Source of the DNA: Lewinellaceae bacterium
GTDB taxonomy: Bacteria > Bacteroidota > Bacteroidia > Chitinophagales > Saprospiraceae
DNA length: 64,000 nt
Assembly (NCBI GenBank): GCA_016719605.1
Contig: JADJYW010000029.1
Coordinates: forward strand, 124,001 to 188,000
Direction: 5' to 3'
Shown: piece after piece, positions 1-8,020 of the stretch
Numbering within the stretch: the stretch's first letter is position 1
Layout: every line of letters starts with the position of its first letter
Notes under the pieces: generated by a model
What the model was told of the DNA's origin: nothing
What the model saw: only the letters and a program-made list of their open reading frames with translations
Databases searched by the model: none
Made by a program: the position numbers and the translations under genes

Positions 1-1908
1 CGTTGAGCGTGGTGATGATGGGCAGACCCGCGCCCACATTGGTTTCGTAGCGCCACAACACGCCGCGCTTGTCGGCCACCTGCTGGAGCCGCCGGTACTG
101 CGCGTAGGTGGACGAAGCGGCGAGTTTGTTGGGCGTACTGATCGAAATGCTGGCATCGAGGATACGCTCGTAAAAATGCGTGACTTCCTCGGAGGCGGTA
201 TTGTCCAGAAAAATGGCGTTGGGCAGATTCAATGCCTCCATTTGCTCGGCGAAACGCGGCATGGAAAACTGTTCGTCGGACTGCTCCAGGGCGGTTTTCC
301 AGTTTTCCTGATCAATGCCGTCTTCGGCAAAAATCATACGGCGGCTGTTGGACAGCCCGGCGATTTTGATTTCCAATCCGCGTTTTTCCCGCAAAAAAGG
401 CGCTTGCCGCCGGATTTGCTCCAGCAGCGTGCTGCCGATCAGCCCTACGCCCACGATAAAAAGGTGCAGGGTTTTGGTGTCCGACAGAAAAAACGCTTCG
501 TGAATGGCGTTGAGCGCCTTCGTCTCGTCGGCAGCAGGCACCACCACCGAGATGTTCAGTTCGCTGGAGCCTTGGGCGATGGCTACCACATTGATCCCGT
601 TTTTGCCCAATGCCCGAAACAGCCGCCCGGAAATACCCGGCATGTAGCGCATACCCTCGCCCACGATGGCTACCACAGACAGGTTGTTTTCGATTTTCAG
701 CGGCTCCACCAGGCCGGTGCGCAGTTCGTGTGCAAACTCTTTTTCGGCGGCTTTTTTGGCCAACGCGGCCTGTGTCGGCGATACCGCAAAGGTGATACTG
801 CTCTCGCTGGAACCCTGGGTGATGAGCACCACGTTTGCGCCGGCCTGGGCCATAGCCCCGAACAGCCGCGCCGCGATGCCGGGTACGCCAAACAGACCGC
901 TGCCCTCCAGCGTGAGCAAACAAATGTCGTTTATGCTGGAAATACCTTTCACGGCAGCCCCTCCAGCCCCCCCAAAGGGAAGAAATGAGACTCCCCTCCT
1001 TTGGGGGGGCTGGGGGGTGCGGTTCCCACATACGTCCCCGGGAATTCCGGGTTAAATGTGTTTCGGATCAGCAGCGGAATCCCCTTCGCCATGGCCGGCT
1101 GGATGGTGGGCGGGTAGATCACCTTGGCGCCGAAGTGGCTCATTTCCATGGCCTCCCGGTAGGTCATGGTGGGCAGGGTGAAGGCTTTTTTCACACGGCG
1201 GGGGTCGGCGGTGAGCACGCCGTCCACATCGGTCCAGATTTCGATGGCCTCGGCTTCGAGCGCCGCGCCGAGGATGGCGGCGGTGTAGTCGGAGCCGCCG
1301 CGGCCGAGGGTGGTGGTGAGGCCGTTGTCGGTGCTGCCGATGAATCCGGTGACCGCTTGTGCCGCCGGATTCCCTCCGAAATGCGCCTGTACAAGGCGAT
1401 TCGTTTGTTCAAAATCCACTTTGGCGTTGCCAAATTGCGCGTCGGTACGGATGATGGTGCGGGCGTCGAGGTAATCCGCGGGGATACCGGCCTGCCGCAT
1501 AGCGTGGGCGACGATGAGCGCCGCGTTGCGCTCGCCGAAACTGACGACAAAATCAAGTGACCGCGGCGACACCTCGTGCAGCAGGAAAATACCCTGCAAG
1601 ACATTGGCCAGTGCATCAAAATTTTCCGTCAGGGCAGCCTCCACGGGTGGGCGGTTGGCCGGTTCCAGTAATTGTTCGACCGCATCGGCGTGGCGCGTGC
1701 GCAGTTTTTCCAGAATGGACAAGTACGTTCCATCGCCTTTGCCGGCGCGGGTTGCCGTTTCGATCAGCGTATCGGTCACTTTGGAAAATGCGGAAAACAC
1801 CGCTGCGAAACGCACGCCGCGCCGGTGGTAATCGAGCAGGATGCCGAGCAGGGATTTTATGGCTTCGGGTGTGCCGACGGAGGTGCCGCCGAATTTGAGG
1901 ACGCGCAT
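1..1908 (-). CDS. thrA: Bifunctional aspartokinase / homoserine dehydrogenase, partial, frame broken
   Basis: Catalyses the first and third steps of the aspartate pathway to threonine, methionine and lysine. Translation from ATG 1908 opens with the aspartokinase motif KFGGTSVG and runs through the kinase domain to NTFNPEFPGTYVG. A different frame then resumes at GTG 952 with VKGISSINDICLLTLEG, the start of the ACT region. It continues through a second ACT unit and the nucleotide-binding motif LFIVGVGLIGST of homoserine dehydrogenase, ending at PIITTLN on the window edge, so the C-terminus lies outside. The break falls inside a GC-rich palindrome (957-1018) with two 7-base G/C runs; one base is missing if the two halves are joined. 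If that base is restored, the protein carries roughly 20-25 extra Pro/Gly-rich residues in the kinase-ACT linker. Identity is certain; whether it is intact in the cell is not. Confidence 0.9.
957..1018. repeat. GC-rich palindromic element inside thrA
   Basis: Two near-complementary arms (about 957-979 and 996-1018) are built on the core CAGCCCCCCCAAAGG and its reverse complement, separated by an A-rich loop. The element lies within the coding sequence, at the linker between the aspartokinase catalytic domain and the first ACT domain. Each arm holds a 7-base homopolymer, a likely place for an indel. Confidence 0.85.
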
Positions 1909-2044
1909 GGATGTTTGATTTTGGGTGCAAAAGACGGGAAAAAGCGTGAAAGGATGTTAAGCCATGGAGGCGTAGGGTAGTTTTACCGCAGCGGGCAGTA
2001 GCCTCGGTCATGCGGTGCTTCCCCCCGCTGCACATGTAAAGTGT

Positions 2045-2129
2045 TTTTACCGCAGAGACGCAGAGGCGCGGAGACGTAGAGTAGTTTTTGTGAAATCAAA
2101 CTCCGCGCCTCTGCGTCTCTGCGGTAAAA
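2045..2129. repeat. Perfect 29-bp inverted repeat with 27-bp loop
   Basis: Arm 2045-2073 (core ACCGCAGAGACGCAGAGGCG) is the exact reverse complement of 2101-2129. It lies in the 300-bp gap between thrA and the Nudix gene, which otherwise shows only a degenerate partial copy of similar sequence around 1975-2035. As RNA it would form a very stable hairpin; it may act as a bidirectional terminator or be a dispersed palindromic repeat. Confidence 0.9.
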
Positions 2130-2208
2130 CGTACTCTATGCCTCGGTCGTGAAGACAAACAAATTTGAACAAAACCCGCCTTCCGGGTTTTCACCTGTCA
2201 AAAAAACA

Positions 2209-2850
2209 ATGACGCTGTTTCAGGATGCTTTGGTGGATACGTTGCGCACCCGCCTCGCCGGCCCCTTGCCCGGGCGGGAAGCCCAGTACAAAATGGCCGG
2301 CCTGCGCCGGCTGCAAGAACTCGGCCAGAACCCTGTGCCACCACCTGACGCCAAAGTAGCCTGTGTGCTCAACCTCCTGCACCGCCGGGGCGACGCCTGG
2401 CACACCGTGCTGATCCAGCGCAGCAGCAACCCGCGCGACCGGCACAGCGGGCAGGTGAGTTTCCCGGGCGGACGCTGGGAGGAGCACGACGGCGACCTGA
2501 GCAACGTGGCCCTGCGCGAAGCCGAAGAAGAAGTAGGCGTGCTGCAACACGATGTCGAGATCGTCGGCCAACTCACCGAACTGTATATTCCGGTTAGCAA
2601 CTTTCTGGTACACCCGTTCGTGGGCGTGCTGCACGGCCCGGCAGATTTCCGCCCGCAGCCCGGCGAGGTGGAAACCATCCTGACCCCTGCGCTGTCCGTG
2701 TTCCGCGCGCCCGACAGTCGCAAGGTGTCCGACGTGCGCGTTGGCGACGGGTTGGTGCTCAAAAGCGTACCCTGTTTTGAGGTGGAAGGGCGTATGGTGT
2801 GGGGTGCTACAGCGATGATTATGAACGAGTTTTTGGAGTTGCTGGGTTAA
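2209..2850 (+). CDS. Nudix hydrolase, CoA pyrophosphatase (NudL-like)
   Basis: About 213 residues. The signature HSGQVSFPGGRWEEHDGD followed by REAEEEVGV contains the Nudix box (G-x5-E-x7-REUxEExGU). The preceding QRSSNPRDRHSGQVSFPGG matches the family of coenzyme A diphosphatases, which split CoA into phosphopantetheine and 3',5'-ADP. I chose ATG 2209 (MTLFQDALVDTL): the frame is open back to a GTG at 2149, but those extra 20 residues are low in complexity and begin next to the palindrome at 2045-2129. It converges on the lrp-type gene, with 15 bp between the two stops. The substrate is inferred from the family motif only. Confidence 0.85.
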   Translation: MTLFQDALVDTLRTRLAGPLPGREAQYKMAGLRRLQELGQNPVPPPDAKVACVLNLLHRRGDAWHTVLIQRSSNPRDRHSGQVSFPGGRWEEHDGDLSNVALREAEEEVGVLQHDVEIVGQLTELYIPVSNFLVHPFVGVLHGPADFRPQPGEVETILTPALSVFRAPDSRKVSDVRVGDGLVLKSVPCFEVEGRMVWGATAMIMNEFLELLG

Positions 2851-2865
2851 TTCGCCTCCGCTTGC

Positions 2866-3294
2866 TCACAACGGCAGTACCGTGGAATTTTTCACCTCGG
2901 TCATCACGAAGTGGCTTTGTACCCGCCCGATATTTTCCAGGGCGGCTAATTTTTCCTTGATGAACAACTGGTAGCCGTCCATATCCTGCGCCACGACCTT
3001 CAGCACATAGTCGTACTCGCCGGTGATGTGGTGGCACTCGAGCACCTCGGGCAGCCGGACTACCGCTTCCTCGAAGCGCAACAGAAACTCCCGGTTGTGT
3101 TCCTTAAGCGCCACATCGCAAAAAACCAGGAGGGATAGACCGATTTTTCGCCGGTTGAGCAGGGCGGTGTACCGCCCGATGCAGCCCTCGCGCTCCAGGC
3201 GTTTTACCCGTTCGTACACGGGTGTGCTGGTCAGGTCGAGCCGGGCAGCCATTTCCTTGGTGGTGAGGAATGCATCCTCCTGAAGCATTTGCAA
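2866..3294 (-). CDS. Lrp/AsnC family transcriptional regulator (N-terminus off frame)
   Basis: Winged helix-turn-helix (TTKEMAARLDLTSTPVYERV) followed by an Lrp-type ligand-binding (RAM) domain with HHITGEYDYVLKV. The normal first helix (DTFDATDRAILQ) is encoded directly upstream but in frame with no usable start. An ATG at 3337 would supply MEKSDTFDATDRAILQ if the A6 run at 3328-3333 (T6 on the plus strand) were A5. The real start is therefore probably 3337, with one extra base in the assembly; 3294 is the first in-frame ATG. It is divergent from a methionine gamma-lyase-like gene, an arrangement like mdeR/mdeA of Pseudomonas, so it probably senses an amino acid and controls that neighbour (inference). 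Confidence 0.85.
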   Translation of the reverse strand: MQMLQEDAFLTTKEMAARLDLTSTPVYERVKRLEREGCIGRYTALLNRRKIGLSLLVFCDVALKEHNREFLLRFEEAVVRLPEVLECHHITGEYDYVLKVVAQDMDGYQLFIKEKLAALENIGRVQSHFVMTEVKNSTVLPL

Positions 3295-3423
3295 AATCGC
3301 ACGATCCGTAGCGTCAAAAGTGTCAGATTTTTTCCATAACTTGTGTTTTCATGTAGCAAATTTGGGATTTTTATCTTTTTAATAACGCTTTTGTGGATTA
3401 GTTTTCTTGTTTTAATTCTACTA

Positions 3424-3454
3424 TTGGAATAAAAAACCAAGAGCGACATCTTTG
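3424..3454 (+). promoter_or_regulatory. Candidate Bacteroidota promoter of the PLP-lyase gene
   Basis: TTG at 3424-3426, 20 bp spacer, then CATCTTTG at 3447-3454, one mismatch from the -7 consensus TAnnTTTG. Transcription would begin about ten bases before ATG 3473. It lies in the lrp/lyase divergent gap, where an Lrp operator would be expected. Confidence 0.4.
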
Positions 3455-3472
3455 TGCAAAAAGCACTGCGTT

Positions 3473-4759
3473 ATGAAAAAAAGTTTTCAACCCGAGACCC
3501 TGATGATGTCCCACGGATACCGGCCCGAATGGTCGGAAGGCGCCGTGAAATGTCCGATTTTTCAAACATCCACCTTTGCGTTTCGCTCTGCCGAGGATGG
3601 CAAAGCCTTTTTTGAGGTGGCCTACGGCCTGCGCGAAAAAGGCCTGCGCGAAAAAACCGGTCTGATTTACAGCCGCCTGAACAATCCGGACATGGAAATT
3701 CTGGAGGAGCGCCTCAAACTCTGGGACGGTGCGGAGGCCTGTGCGGTGTTCGAGAGCGGCATGTCGGCGATCACGACGGCTCTTTTTGAGTTTTTGCAGC
3801 CAGGAGATTTGTTGCTGTACAGCAACCCGTTGTACGGTGGTACGACCCACTTTGTGCACAGCGTCCTGACCAAGTGGGGGATTGAGGTACTTGGGTTTCG
3901 GCCCGGCGCGAGCCGTGCAGAACTGGAGCAACTCATCGAGCGTTCCGGCAAAAAAGACCGCCTTGCCATGATTTTTCTCGAAACTCCGGCCAACCCGACC
4001 AACGATCTGGTGGATATCGCGATGTGCCGTTCGGTGGCCGACCAGTTCGGTGCACCCGGACGCCGCGTGTTGGTTGCCGTGGACAATACATACATGGGGC
4101 CACTGTGGCAGCACCCGCTCCGGCACGGCGCCGACCTCGTGCTGTACTCGGCTACCAAGTATATTGGCGGCCACAGCGACGTCATCGCAGGCGCCTGCCT
4201 CGGCTCGATGGAACTGATCACGCGCATCAAAACCCTGCGCACTTTTCTCGGCAACATGATTGCTCCGCACACAGGCTGGCTACTGCTGCGCAGCCTCGAA
4301 ACGCTCAAATTGCGCATGGAAAAACAGACAGAAAATGCACAGGTCATCGCTCGCCGATTAGTTGCACACCCGAAAGTAGCCAACGTCCATTACCTCGGCC
4401 TGCTTACCCCCGCCGACGGCGAATCATACACCACCTACCGGCGCCAGTGTACGTCGCCGGGCGCCATGGTGTCGTTTGAAGTGCGGGGCGGCGAACACGA
4501 GGCATTTGTTTTCCTGAACCACCTGAAACTCGTCAAACTCGCCGTCAGCCTCGGCAGCACCGAGTCGCTGGCCCAGCACCCGGCCACGATGACCCACGCC
4601 GGTGTGGAACCGGCGGAAAAAATCGCTTTCGGCATCACCGACGCACTGGTACGCCTGTCGGTAGGCGTGGAAAACGCCGAAGACCTGTGGTGGGACCTGG
4701 AACAGGCACTGGATAAAATACCCGTGCCGGAAGCAGTAGAAATGGCTGAAATGGTTTGA
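3473..4759 (+). CDS. Trans-sulfuration PLP enzyme, probably methionine gamma-lyase
   Basis: 428 residues of the Cys/Met metabolism PLP family (fold type I). Visible motifs: YSRLNNPDMEILEERL, the PLP phosphate-binding region ESGMSAI, the aspartate in VAVDNTYMGP, and the Schiff-base lysine (about Lys229) in YSATKYIGGHSD. The C-terminal SLGSTESLAQHPATMTH is typical of gamma-lyases and gamma-synthases. Methionine gamma-lyase would yield methanethiol, 2-oxobutyrate and ammonia; cystathionine gamma-synthase or O-acetylhomoserine sulfhydrylase cannot be excluded from motifs alone. The divergent Lrp regulator favours a catabolic lyase. ATG 3473 is preferred over an in-frame TTG at 3452. Confidence 0.8.
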   Translation: MKKSFQPETLMMSHGYRPEWSEGAVKCPIFQTSTFAFRSAEDGKAFFEVAYGLREKGLREKTGLIYSRLNNPDMEILEERLKLWDGAEACAVFESGMSAITTALFEFLQPGDLLLYSNPLYGGTTHFVHSVLTKWGIEVLGFRPGASRAELEQLIERSGKKDRLAMIFLETPANPTNDLVDIAMCRSVADQFGAPGRRVLVAVDNTYMGPLWQHPLRHGADLVLYSATKYIGGHSDVIAGACLGSMELITRIKTLRTFLGNMIAPHTGWLLLRSLETLKLRMEKQTENAQVIARRLVAHPKVANVHYLGLLTPADGESYTTYRRQCTSPGAMVSFEVRGGEHEAFVFLNHLKLVKLAVSLGSTESLAQHPATMTHAGVEPAEKIAFGITDALVRLSVGVENAEDLWWDLEQALDKIPVPEAVEMAEMV

Positions 4760-4801
4760 GGATTTCTGGTTTGAGGGTTGGAAGGTTTCTGGTTGGGAGG
4801 T
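4760..4801 (+). repeat. G-rich arm of the 15-bp-unit border repeat
   Basis: Begins at the base after the TGA at 4757-4759; the core is GAGGGTTGGAAGGTTTCTGG. Its complement (AACCAGAAACCTTCCAACC) appears at 5329-5372 in front of radA, with the IS256 relic lying between the two arms. Confidence 0.75.
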
Positions 4802-4877
4802 AGCGCTTATGACCCCGCACTATATTGCCTGTTGAATTACTTTTGAACGAATTTCCCAACACGCAGTTTGTGTTTAA

Positions 4878-5255
4878 GGGAATGCTCAGAAAAGTGTGCG
4901 GCGAAATTGAGCCACCTCAAGGTACAGTTGCTTGTGCAGGGCCTTGTCGTTGACCCACCAGCCTTTGCTCTTGGTCACTTTTCGTATCTGCCGATGCAGC
5001 CCGCTCTTCTTTCAAATGCGCATTCATCTCGCCTCCCAGCGCAGCATTCACCAAACGCTGGATCAGGCCCGTCAATACGCCGTCAGACCCCACCAAACCA
5101 GCACCCTCTTTGAACCGACTAATCGCTTCTTTTTCAAATTCGTCGTAGTCAAAAGAACCCTCTTCAGAAGGCCCCTTCGTGTTTGTTCTAACTTTTGCCA
5201 TGCGCAAATGCCTGTTTTTGCCCCAATGCCTTGATACATTTTTCTAAACAGTCTC
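4878..5255 (-). mobile_element. Internally deleted IS256-family element (MITE-like relic)
   Basis: The ends GGGAATGCTCAGAAAAGTGTG (4878-4898) and, inverted, GAGACTGTTTAGAAAAATGTA (5255-5235) match at about 15 of 21 positions and face each other; weaker similarity continues outward to 4861 and 5272. Between them lie the start and the end of a mutator-type transposase with the middle missing. No convincing 8-9 bp target duplication is visible, so the insertion is old or the exact ends differ. The remainder of the 4760-5406 gap consists of border repeats and a duplicated radA leader. Confidence 0.75.
4886..5201 (-). pseudogene. IS256-family transposase remnant, N-terminus joined to C-terminus
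   Basis: From ATG 5201 the frame gives a classic IS256 N-terminus (FEKEAISRFKEGAGLVGSDG, then AALGGEMNAHL). Near 5003 the similarity changes frame and resumes with RQIRKVTKSKGWWVNDKALH, which is the conserved C-terminal tail of these transposases, ending at TGA 4886-4888. About 300 central residues including the DDE catalytic triad are gone, so no active enzyme can be made. Confidence 0.8.
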
Positions 5256-5292
5256 CAAAACACACACCGCGTAGCGCCGTACTTTGGCCCCT

Positions 5293-5408
5293 TGTAACAA
5301 CCCATTGTGGTAAAAAACCTGCGTTTATCTTCCAGAAACCCTCCAACCAGAAACCTTCCAACCAGAAACCTATGTAACAACCCGTTGTGATAAAAAACCT
5401 GCGTTTAT
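5293..5408 (+). repeat. Duplicated 36-bp radA leader flanking a border repeat
   Basis: 5293-5328 and 5373-5408 agree at 34 of 36 positions (core GTAACAACCC, then TAAAAAACCTGCGTTTAT). Between them, 5329-5372 holds the C-rich border repeat (CCAACCAGAAACCTTCCAAC). The second copy runs into the radA start codon at 5407. Confidence 0.85.
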
Positions 5409-6783
5409 GGCAAAGTCAAAAACCATCTTCTTCTGCTCCAACTGTGGTGCCTCCTCCCCCAAGTGGATGGGCAAATGCTCGCAATGCGGCGAGTGGAATA
5501 CTTTTCAGGAGGAAGTCATCCAAAAAGAAACCGCTTCAGAGGAAAAACGGCGGTCGTGGGCAGGCGCCGGGAAAGGCGAATCACCCAGAGCCATGCACCT
5601 CAGCACCATCCAGACCGGCGCTACCAGCCGAATGGCTACGCCCGATGGTGAACTCAACCGCGTGCTGGGCGGCGGCATCGTACCCAGTTCGCTGGTGCTC
5701 ATCGGCGGACAACCGGGTATTGGGAAAAGTACGCTCTTGCTGCAAGTAGCCGTGCAACTACCTGCCAAGGTGCTGTACGTCAGCGGTGAAGAAAGCGAGG
5801 AACAGATCAAGATGCGCGCCGACCGATTGCCTGAAGGCCGCGCCGACTGCTACATCCTGACGGAAACAAATACCACCAAAATTCTCCAGCAAGCCCAGGA
5901 ACTACAGCCCCAACTGCTCGTGGTGGACTCCATCCAAACCATGAGCAGCCCGCACCTCGACAGCGCCCCCGGTGGTGTGTCGCAAGTGCGCGAGTGTGCC
6001 GCCGAACTGCTGCGCTTCGCCAAGGAAACCAACATTCCTGTGTTCCTGATCGGCCACATCAACAAAGAAGGCGACATCGCCGGGCCGAAACTGCTGGAGC
6101 ATATCGTGGACTGTGTGCTTCAGTTCGAGGGCGACCGGCACAACACCTACCGCATTTTGCGCACGCTGAAAAACCGCTTTGGCAGCACCGATGAGATGGG
6201 TATTTATGAAATGCGCAGCGAGGGTTTGCGCGAAGTGAGCAACCCCTCCGAGCTGCTGCTCAGCCAAAAAGACGACGACCTAAGCGGCTGTGCCGTGGCC
6301 GCCACGATGGAGGGTATGCGGCCTATGTTGATCGAAACCCAGGCGCTGGTGAGCAAATCCGTGTACGGTACCCCGCAGCGCTCGGCCACGGGATTCGATA
6401 TGCGCCGATTGCAGATGCTGCTGGCCGTGCTCGAAAAGCGATGTGGGTATTTTTTCAGCATGAACGACGTGTTTCTCAACCTCGCCGGCGGCATCCGGGT
6501 GGAGGACCCTGCCATTGACCTGGCCATCGTGTCGGCGCTCATCTCGTCTTTGCTCGACGTGAGCATCCCGTCCAATGTGTGTTTTGCCGGCGAGGTGGGC
6601 CTGAGCGGCGAAATACGCGCCGTGAGTCGCATCGAACAACGCATCGCCGAAGCCGACCGGCTGGGCTTCAAGGAAATCTATATTTCCAAGTACAACGCCA
6701 AGGGGCTGGATTTTAAAAAATACAGCATCCGCGTGCTGACGCTGGGCAAGGTGGAGGAATTGAAAGGGGCATTGTTTGTTTAG
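5407..6783 (+). CDS. radA: DNA repair protein RadA/Sms
   Basis: 458 residues, full length for the family. A four-cysteine zinc finger at residues 10-27 (CSNCG and CSQCGEW), a RecA-like ATPase with Walker A GGQPGIGKST near residue 101, the RadA-specific motif KNRFG near 257, and a C-terminal Lon-protease-like domain (LAGGIRVEDPAIDLAI). RadA is a hexameric helicase that promotes branch migration during recombination and repair. The start sits directly after a duplicated leader (see 5293-5408). The gene appears intact and monocistronic. Confidence 0.96.
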   Translation: MAKSKTIFFCSNCGASSPKWMGKCSQCGEWNTFQEEVIQKETASEEKRRSWAGAGKGESPRAMHLSTIQTGATSRMATPDGELNRVLGGGIVPSSLVLIGGQPGIGKSTLLLQVAVQLPAKVLYVSGEESEEQIKMRADRLPEGRADCYILTETNTTKILQQAQELQPQLLVVDSIQTMSSPHLDSAPGGVSQVRECAAELLRFAKETNIPVFLIGHINKEGDIAGPKLLEHIVDCVLQFEGDRHNTYRILRTLKNRFGSTDEMGIYEMRSEGLREVSNPSELLLSQKDDDLSGCAVAATMEGMRPMLIETQALVSKSVYGTPQRSATGFDMRRLQMLLAVLEKRCGYFFSMNDVFLNLAGGIRVEDPAIDLAIVSALISSLLDVSIPSNVCFAGEVGLSGEIRAVSRIEQRIAEADRLGFKEIYISKYNAKGLDFKKYSIRVLTLGKVEELKGALFV

Positions 6784-6943
6784 AGGCTATTTGAATTTTA
6801 GTTGCTGGACTACGGCCGGCCAATTCTGCTGCTGTTTTCGTTAAAATTTTCGCCGTAGGCGCCTGGCTATGGCTGCAAATTTTGCCTCAACAACAACAAA
6901 ATTGGCTCGCCCTCGCCTCAGCACTAAAACTCAAATAGCCTCT
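6782..6943. repeat. 162-bp imperfect palindrome after radA
   Basis: Outer arms AGAGGCTATTTGAATTTTAG (6782-6801) and 6924-6943 match at 19 of 20. Inner arms GCCAATTCTGCTGCTG / CAACAACAAAATTGGC and AAAATTTTCGCCGTAG / CTATGGCTGCAAATTTT continue the pairing to a small central loop near GCGCCTGG. The outer arm overlaps the radA stop codon. It may act as the radA terminator or be a non-autonomous mobile palindrome. Confidence 0.8.
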
Positions 6944-6995
6944 TAGAAGCGGAAAATTCCGGAGGTCGGTGAAAAGTATACGACCATTCCAAACG

Positions 6996-7949
6996 CTACT
7001 TCTTCAGTCCAATCTCCCGCAATCTTTCATCCAGATACTGCCCAGCCGTGATCGGTGCATATTGCAAGGGATTGTCCGCCGTGACGCAGGCCGGCAGGCA
7101 ATCAAGCCGCATAGCGCTTACGGGATGCAGGAAAAACGGAATACTGAGGCGGGGCAAATGCCAGTCTTCACGGGGTGGATTCACGACGCGGTGCGTGGTA
7201 CTTTTCAGGTAGTTGTTGGTAAGGCGCTGCAGCATATCACCCACATTGATCACGATTTCATCGGCTTCGGGCATGATGGGCATCCACTCGTTTTTCGAGT
7301 TCAGGAGTTGCAAACCACCGGCGCTGGCGCCTACGAGCAAGGTGATCAGATTGATATCTTCGTGTTGCTCGGCGCGAATGGCGCTGGCCGGCTCCCGGGT
7401 AATTGGCGGGTAGTAAATAGAGCGGAGGATGGAATTGCCCTCCGTGATGTATTGATCAAAATAGTCGGGCGTCAAATTCAAATGAATGGCAATGGCCCGC
7501 AGCAACTGACCGCCTGTTTTTTCAAAAGCCTGGTACAACGCGCGACCTAATCGGGCAAAATCGGGCGCCTCGGCCACCGACACGTTGTCCGGGTATTCCG
7601 GCTTCAGCGGATGATCAGCCGGAACCTCTTGCCCGATCTGGAAGAATTCTTTCAAGTCGGCCACTTGGGATTGTTTGGCGTGTTCCTTGCCAAACGAGGT
7701 GTAGCCCCGTTGGCCGGCCATGCCTGCTATTTCATATTGCCGCTTGGTTGCCTCCGGCAAGGCAAAAAATGCTTTGGATGCTTCGTAAAATCCGTCCACC
7801 AACTGTTTGGAAATACCGTGGTTGACGACTGCTACGAAACCGACCTCGTGAAATGCCTTGCCCAGTGCCTGTACAAATGCTGTACGCTCTTCCGTGCTAC
7901 CTTGCACAAAACTGGATAAATCTACGGTTGGAATGCCTTTTTCGTTCAT
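6996..7949 (-). CDS. 2-oxoglutarate/Fe(II)-dependent dioxygenase (isopenicillin N synthase-like)
   Basis: 317 residues. An N-terminal DIOX_N region (IPTVDLSSF, VGFVAVVNHGI) is followed by the 2OG-Fe(II) domain: iron ligands His-x-Asp in EQHEDINLITLL and a distal His in KSTTHRVVNPP, plus the 2-oxoglutarate-binding Arg-x-Ser in RLSIPFFLHP. The family includes isopenicillin N synthase, flavonol synthase and gibberellin oxidases; the substrate here is unknown. ATG 7949 (MNEKGIPTVDL) is the start; the open frame upstream reads through a border repeat and into ybeY and is not real coding. Downstream of ybeY on the same strand with a 71-bp gap. Confidence 0.88.
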   Translation of the reverse strand: MNEKGIPTVDLSSFVQGSTEERTAFVQALGKAFHEVGFVAVVNHGISKQLVDGFYEASKAFFALPEATKRQYEIAGMAGQRGYTSFGKEHAKQSQVADLKEFFQIGQEVPADHPLKPEYPDNVSVAEAPDFARLGRALYQAFEKTGGQLLRAIAIHLNLTPDYFDQYITEGNSILRSIYYPPITREPASAIRAEQHEDINLITLLVGASAGGLQLLNSKNEWMPIMPEADEIVINVGDMLQRLTNNYLKSTTHRVVNPPREDWHLPRLSIPFFLHPVSAMRLDCLPACVTADNPLQYAPITAGQYLDERLREIGLKK

Positions 7950-7959
7950 GGTGTGAAAC

Positions 7960-7988
7960 GGTTTGAAGGTTGCTGGTTTCGAAGTTGG
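7960..7988 (-). repeat. C-rich border-repeat arm before the oxygenase start
   Basis: On the minus strand this reads AACCAGCAACCTTCAAACC just upstream of ATG 7949. It follows the rule seen elsewhere: the C-rich arm in front of a start codon. Confidence 0.6.
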
Positions 7989-8020
7989 CGGCGGAAAGAT
8001 TGGCGGCGGGTTGATGCGCG

